32,210 nucleotides of DNA from Pseudomonadota bacterium. GTDB lineage: Bacteria; Pseudomonadota; Alphaproteobacteria; Micavibrionales; UBA2020. Positions 28,073 through 32,210 of the stretch are shown here, piece after piece. The position numbers and the translations under genes are program-made. The notes under the pieces are model-generated. The model worked only from the letters and a program-made list of their open reading frames with translations. It did not search any database and had not been told where the DNA came from. The DNA lies in the NCBI GenBank assembly GCA_021805245.1, contig JAJZFS010000045.1:1-32210 (forward strand), written 5' to 3'. Each line of letters opens with the position of its first letter. Positions within the stretch are counted from its first letter, which is position 1.

Positions 28073-28897
28073 ATGTTTCTTGAAAAGGCAGATAATCGGC
28101 GGCGTGTAGCCAACCTCCTTATAAAAGCCGCCCGGAAAAAAGACGGGCGTGCCTTCAACAGTCTTCTTGAACAGGACGACGCCAACGAGGTTCAGGCCAT
28201 CCTCAACGTAGCGCTGCTGCTGGCGGTTCTCAAGAATGATGAAGACGCCGTGCAGATGCTGCTCGATCACGGCGCAAATGCCAATGCGGACAATGGCGAC
28301 GGCAATACGGCGTTGTTGTGGGCGGCGGGTAACGGTTATGCGAAGATTACGCGGATGCTGCTCGAACATGGCGCACATGTCGAGACGAAGGACGCGCTTG
28401 GCCGCACCGCGCTGATACTGGCGACGATGAATAATCATGAAGACGCCGTGCAGGCCCTGTTCGCCCACAACGCCGATGTCAATGCGAAAGACGACCGTGA
28501 TTTCACCGCGCTGATGTGGGCGGCAGGCAACGGGAAGGGCAATCCGGGAGTCGTGCGGGCCCTGCTTGATCGCCATGCCCGGATCGACGTGCAAAATGAT
28601 ACCGGCAATACGGCGCTGATACTGGCGACGATGAATAACAATGTGGACATCGTGCGGGAGTTGCTGGACCGCGGCGCCGACGCCAGCTTGAAAAACAGAT
28701 ACGGGGACACCGCCTTGAAGTGGGCGGAAAGCAAAGGGCATAAAGAGATCGCCGATCTCCTCAAGCAGGCTGCAGCCAAAGAGCCGCAAGTGAAAACCGC
28801 GCCGGCTCAAAAGACGGAAGCGGGAACATGGCGCGGACGGCCGGCCCTGTCCGGCCCTGCTGTCACGCTATCTCCGCCCGCGCCAAAAAATATATAA
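28073..28897 (+). CDS. Ankyrin repeat protein (Ank5), 274 aa
   Basis: Repeats such as GNTALLWAAGNGYAKITRMLLEHGAHVETKD, GRTALILATMNNHEDAVQALFAHNADVNAKD, GNTALILATMNNNVDIVRELLDRGADASLKN. Confidence 0.92.
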   Translation: MFLEKADNRRRVANLLIKAARKKDGRAFNSLLEQDDANEVQAILNVALLLAVLKNDEDAVQMLLDHGANANADNGDGNTALLWAAGNGYAKITRMLLEHGAHVETKDALGRTALILATMNNHEDAVQALFAHNADVNAKDDRDFTALMWAAGNGKGNPGVVRALLDRHARIDVQNDTGNTALILATMNNNVDIVRELLDRGADASLKNRYGDTALKWAESKGHKEIADLLKQAAAKEPQVKTAPAQKTEAGTWRGRPALSGPAVTLSPPAPKNI

Positions 28898-28908
28898 TAA
28901 AATCCTTC

Positions 28909-30291
28909 TCAGGAAGCGGCGGCCCGCTCCCGCAGGTATGCCTGCACGGCGGCGGCGTCGGCGGGCAGGGTGTCGTATTTTTCGGCGCGGTCGTAAAGAT
29001 CGGCGAGAAACGGCGGCAGGTCGGGCGCGGCGCCGGTGGCCTGCTGGACGGCGTCGGGGAACTTCGCCGGATGCGCGGTGGCAAGCGCGATGACGGCGGC
29101 CTGCGGGTTGTTTCTGCGCCAGGCTTCCGCCACGCCGACGCCGACGGCGGTGTGCGGATCGACGGTGACGCCGTATTTTCTGTGGGTCGCGCCGATCGCG
29201 GCAAGCGTCGCGGCGTCGTTCAGCTTGCCGCCGGCGAAACCCGTTTTGAGCTGCGCCATGGCCTCGGGCGCGGCCTTGAATTCGCCCGTTGCGCGGAAGC
29301 TTTCCATGGTTGTCGCCGTGGCGCCGCCGTCGCGGTTGAGCAGCTCGAACAGCAGCCTTTCGAAATTGCTGGAGATCTGGATGTCCATGCTCGGGCTGAG
29401 GCTCGGCGCGACGGGATGGATTTTCATTTGGCCGGTCTGGAAGAAACGGTAGAGGATGTCGTTGCGGTTGGAGGCGACGATCAGCTTTTCGATCGGCGCG
29501 CCCATGCCGCGCGCCACATGGCCGGCGTAAACGTTGCCGAAGTTGCCGGTCGGCACGCAGAAGCTGACGGGTTTTACAAACTGCGCCGTCGTGCGCGCGT
29601 AATAGACCGTCTGCGCGAGGATGCGCGCCCAGTTGATCGAGTTGACGGCGGAGAGCGCCATCTCGTCGCGGAATTTTCCATCGTTGAACAGCGCCTTCAC
29701 GATATTCTGGCAGTCGTCGAAGCTGCCCTCGATCGCGATGTTGAAGACGTTGCCTGCGTCCACCGTCGTCATCTGCCGCCGCTGCACCTCGGAGACGCGG
29801 CCTTTGGGGTGGAGGATGAAAATGTCCGCGTTCTGCTTGCCTTTGAAGGCTTCAATGGCGGCGGAGCCGGTATCGCCCGAGGTCGCGCCGATGATGGTGA
29901 CGCGCTGCCGCTTTTGGCTCAGGATATAATCGAACAGGTTGCCGAGAAACTGCAGCGCGATGTCCTTGAAGGCCAGCGTCGGGCCGTGGAACAGCTCCAG
30001 CAGGTAAAAATTGTCGTCGAGCTGGCGCAGCGGCGCGATCTCGGGATGCGAGAAAGTTTTATAAGAGGCGTCGATAATGTTTTTCAAATCCGCCGCCGGA
30101 ATATCGCCGCCGACGAAAGGCGCCATGACGCGCAACGCCGTTTCCGCGTAAGGCTTCCGCACGATATCGGGCAGGGCGGGCAGCGTTTCCGGCACATAGA
30201 GCCCGCCGTCGCGGGCGAGGCCGGCCAGCGTCGTGTCCGTGAAGCCGAGGCGGGGCGCTTTTCCGCGCGTGCTGACGTAAGAGATGCTCAT
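28909..30291 (-). CDS. thrC: Threonine synthase
   Basis: MSISYVSTRGKAPRLGFTDTTLAGLARDGGLYVPETLP; FHGPTLAFKDIALQFLGNLF; GATSGDTGSAAIEAFKGK; PTGNFGNVYAGHVARGMG. Start at 30291 rather than the longer ORF call. Confidence 0.95.
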   Translation of the reverse strand: MSISYVSTRGKAPRLGFTDTTLAGLARDGGLYVPETLPALPDIVRKPYAETALRVMAPFVGGDIPAADLKNIIDASYKTFSHPEIAPLRQLDDNFYLLELFHGPTLAFKDIALQFLGNLFDYILSQKRQRVTIIGATSGDTGSAAIEAFKGKQNADIFILHPKGRVSEVQRRQMTTVDAGNVFNIAIEGSFDDCQNIVKALFNDGKFRDEMALSAVNSINWARILAQTVYYARTTAQFVKPVSFCVPTGNFGNVYAGHVARGMGAPIEKLIVASNRNDILYRFFQTGQMKIHPVAPSLSPSMDIQISSNFERLLFELLNRDGGATATTMESFRATGEFKAAPEAMAQLKTGFAGGKLNDAATLAAIGATHRKYGVTVDPHTAVGVGVAEAWRRNNPQAAVIALATAHPAKFPDAVQQATGAAPDLPPFLADLYDRAEKYDTLPADAAAVQAYLRERAAAS

Positions 30292-30965
30292 TCCTGACGG
30301 AAGCGCAAAAAGAAAGCCACCTGCGAGGCGAGCGCCATCAGAAACCAGAAGATCGCGTATTGCAGGTGATGGTTGGGGAAATCCGTTCGCACCATGCCGC
30401 CGATGGGGTAAACGCCGGGCTTGGTCTTGCCGAGGGTGAAGATGACCGGCGCGACGTCCGTCACATGCGCCGCCTTGGCCATGGCCGCGAGGTCGGGCCA
30501 GAACCACTGGTTTTTCTCCGGCAGGTTCTGCGGCGTGAAAGATGTTTTGTGCGGCAGCGTAATGATGCCCTGCAGCTCGACGATGCCGTGCGGCTGTTCG
30601 ACCTTGGCGAGGGTCTCTTGCGAAACCCAGCCGCGGTTGACGATCACCGTGCCGCCCGAGATGCGCTGGAACGGCGTCATCATGTAAAAGCCGTTCTGGC
30701 CGTGCCAGGTGCGCGGCATGACGAGAAAATTGTGTTGGTAAACAAAGGTCCCCGTCATGGTCACGCGGCGGTATTCCCATTTTTCGGGATGGGCGATTTT
30801 TTCCGGCAGCGGCGCCGGCGCCGCCGCCATATTGGTGTGGATTTTGTTCAACAGGGCCGTTTTCCACTGCAGGCGGTGCAGCTGCCAGACACCGAGATGC
30901 GCAAGGAAGGCGAATGTTATCAAGGAGACAACGACGGCAGGCAGGGGCGGGCGGAATTTCTTCAT
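30288..30965 (-). CDS. SURF1 family cytochrome oxidase biogenesis protein
   Basis: 225 aa; GVWQLHRLQWKTALLNKIHTNM, VTMTGTFVYQHNFLVMPRTWHGQNGFYMMTPFQ, VIVNRGWVSQE. Confidence 0.92.
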   Translation of the reverse strand: MKKFRPPLPAVVVSLITFAFLAHLGVWQLHRLQWKTALLNKIHTNMAAAPAPLPEKIAHPEKWEYRRVTMTGTFVYQHNFLVMPRTWHGQNGFYMMTPFQRISGGTVIVNRGWVSQETLAKVEQPHGIVELQGIITLPHKTSFTPQNLPEKNQWFWPDLAAMAKAAHVTDVAPVIFTLGKTKPGVYPIGGMVRTDFPNHHLQYAIFWFLMALASQVAFFLRFRQE

Positions 30966-31040
30966 AAGGGCATCATAAAATCTTTAAAAAGAAAGCGGTA
31001 GATTTCATTTGCCACATTTTCCGGAATTTGGTAGCTTAAC

Positions 31041-31055
31041 GGATTATCATAATCC
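31041..31055. promoter_or_regulatory. Short palindrome GGATTAT-C-ATAATCC upstream of the HExxH gene
   Basis: 7-bp perfect inverted repeat with 1-nt centre, immediately 5' of the GAGGAGGAG ribosome-binding site. Confidence 0.35.
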
Positions 31056-31070
31056 GAGGAGGAGACCATC

Positions 31071-31631
31071 GTGCAACGCTCGCGTTCCCTGACAGAGGGC
31101 GAAATCAAGCTGGCGCAAAGCCTGTTCGGCGATTCCATCGATTATGCCGCCGTGAAAATCCACGATGGGCGCCGCGTGCCTTTTCAGCCGAATAACTCGG
31201 GCATGACGCCGAACGGCGAAATCTACATGAGCGGCTGCTACAGCGACGATTACACGCAAAAAGGCGTTCCCAGCCACGCCTTTTTCCTGCACGAAATGAC
31301 GCATGTCTGGCAGTACCAGAACAAGATCCTGCATCCGATTCTGGAGGCGACCCTGCTGCAACTGAAGCATAAATTCAATTATGCGAGCGCCTATTCTTTC
31401 TCGCTCGACACGAAGAAAGACCTCACCGACTACAACATGGAGCAGCAGGCGGCGATCATCGAGGATTATTATTTTTTCAAAAACGGCTATCAGACCGGAC
31501 AATGCACCGACAAGATTCCCGCACAGGAAAAGCTCGACCGTTTTGAAAAAGTGCTGGAAAACTTCCTGAAAAATCCGTCCTACGCGACACGCAAACACTT
31601 TTTCAGCCCCCGCCCGCGCTTCGGGCGGTGA
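31071..31631 (+). CDS. Putative zinc metallopeptidase-like protein (HExxH), GTG start
   Basis: 186 aa; FFLHEMTHVWQYQ and MEQQAAIIEDYYFF; GAGGAGGAG at 31056-31064, 6 nt before GTG. Confidence 0.75.
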   Translation: MQRSRSLTEGEIKLAQSLFGDSIDYAAVKIHDGRRVPFQPNNSGMTPNGEIYMSGCYSDDYTQKGVPSHAFFLHEMTHVWQYQNKILHPILEATLLQLKHKFNYASAYSFSLDTKKDLTDYNMEQQAAIIEDYYFFKNGYQTGQCTDKIPAQEKLDRFEKVLENFLKNPSYATRKHFFSPRPRFGR

Positions 31632-31635
31632 GGGG

Positions 31636-31983
31636 TCACTTCTTCGACCGGTGCCGGTGATTGAGCAGGATGATGTAGGCCTTCACCGCGGGCAGGATGA
31701 CGATGATCAGCCCGAACATCACGCAGCCCCACAAAACCGCATGCACCCATAAGGGGATGTTGAAGAAATGGTCGACGACCAGCGCCAGCGGCACGATCGT
31801 CGCGCCGAGCAGGAAGATCATGAAGACCGAGGCGCCGTCGCCGACGTCGTTATCGCCGAGGCGCGTGTGGCAGACCTCGCATTCCTCGACCGGATCGACC
31901 GACCATGGCTTGAACAGGCGGCCCTGTTTGCAGGCGGGGCAGCGCGGTTTGAGGCAGAAGCGGAGATCTTCAAAGAACGACAT
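31636..31983 (-). CDS. DUF983 family membrane protein with zinc-ribbon-like N-terminus
   Basis: MSFFEDLRFCLKPRCPACKQGRLFKPWSVDPVEECEVCHTRLGDNDVGDGASVFMIFLLGATIVPLAL. Confidence 0.88.
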   Translation of the reverse strand: MSFFEDLRFCLKPRCPACKQGRLFKPWSVDPVEECEVCHTRLGDNDVGDGASVFMIFLLGATIVPLALVVDHFFNIPLWVHAVLWGCVMFGLIIVILPAVKAYIILLNHRHRSKK

Positions 31984-31988
31984 TTTTT

Positions 31989-32210
31989 CTATCTTTCCTG
32001 CGTTGTTTTGCCGAGCCAGGCCGCGCCGCGCACGCCGGACGAATCCCCGTGTCTGGGCGGCAGCAGCGGCGTGTGACAAACGTCGGAGAAGACATGGGCG
32101 TTCCATGCCTGCGGCACGCGGTCGTAGAGGGCCGCGACGTTGCTCATGCCGCCGCCGAGGACGATGGCGTCGGGGTCGAGGGTGTTGATGATGCCCGCCA
32201 GCGCGCGCGC
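31989..32210 (-). CDS. ROK family sugar kinase, C-terminal fragment (truncated by window edge)
   Basis: Own translation: [87 protein letters not shown] and [13 protein letters not shown] are ROK signatures. Missing from the ORF track because it has no start in the window. Confidence 0.9.
   Translation of the reverse strand, partial: ARALAGIINTLDPDAIVLGGGMSNVAALYDRVPQAWNAHVFSDVCHTPLLPPRHGDSSGVRGAAWLGKTTQER

Noticed and set aside
28241-28638. Possible CRISPR or intergenic direct-repeat array
   Set aside because: Repeats are in frame and encode ankyrin repeats; spacing and degeneracy do not fit CRISPR.
27977-28810. 277-aa antisense ORF with its own repeats opposite Ank5
   Set aside because: Its periodicity is the complement of the ankyrin repeats; sense ORF has clear ankyrin consensus, promoter and ribosome-binding site.
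28909-30867. 652-aa ORF as threonine synthase
   Set aside because: Extension is an out-of-frame reading of the SURF1 gene; ThrC starts at MSISYVSTRG (30291) with a 4-nt overlap.

Overview
GC-rich bacterial chromosomal window, most likely from an alphaproteobacterium (inferred from gene content; not tested by search). Housekeeping genes: 3' end of atpD, atpC, an aldehyde dehydrogenase, an Xaa-Pro aminopeptidase, rpsU, a fused indolepyruvate:ferredoxin oxidoreductase, a yejABEF-type peptide importer, threonine synthase, SURF1, DUF983 and a partial ROK kinase at the right edge. Between them lie accessory genes: (i) a pseudokinase-like membrane protein followed by a small membrane protein; (ii) a tandem cluster of four paralogous ankyrin proteins arranged as two bicistronic units. 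These share a roughly 100-125 aa ankyrin module, and three of them share an undescribed-looking C-terminal domain (EIMxxRTLPG..Y+LT+.FNF). All four share a C-terminal YDxx+ tail; (iii) a DotA/TraY-like type IVB secretion protein without other dot/icm genes nearby; (iv) a fifth ankyrin gene, a GGDEF protein, a degenerate EAL protein and an HExxH protein. The ankyrin units and the dotA-like gene have very similar sigma70-like promoters (TTGAC, 17-bp spacer). The best candidate for a new system is the ankyrin family, possibly linked to the DotA-like protein. That link is a hypothesis. No tRNA, rRNA, CRISPR or transposon was recognised.
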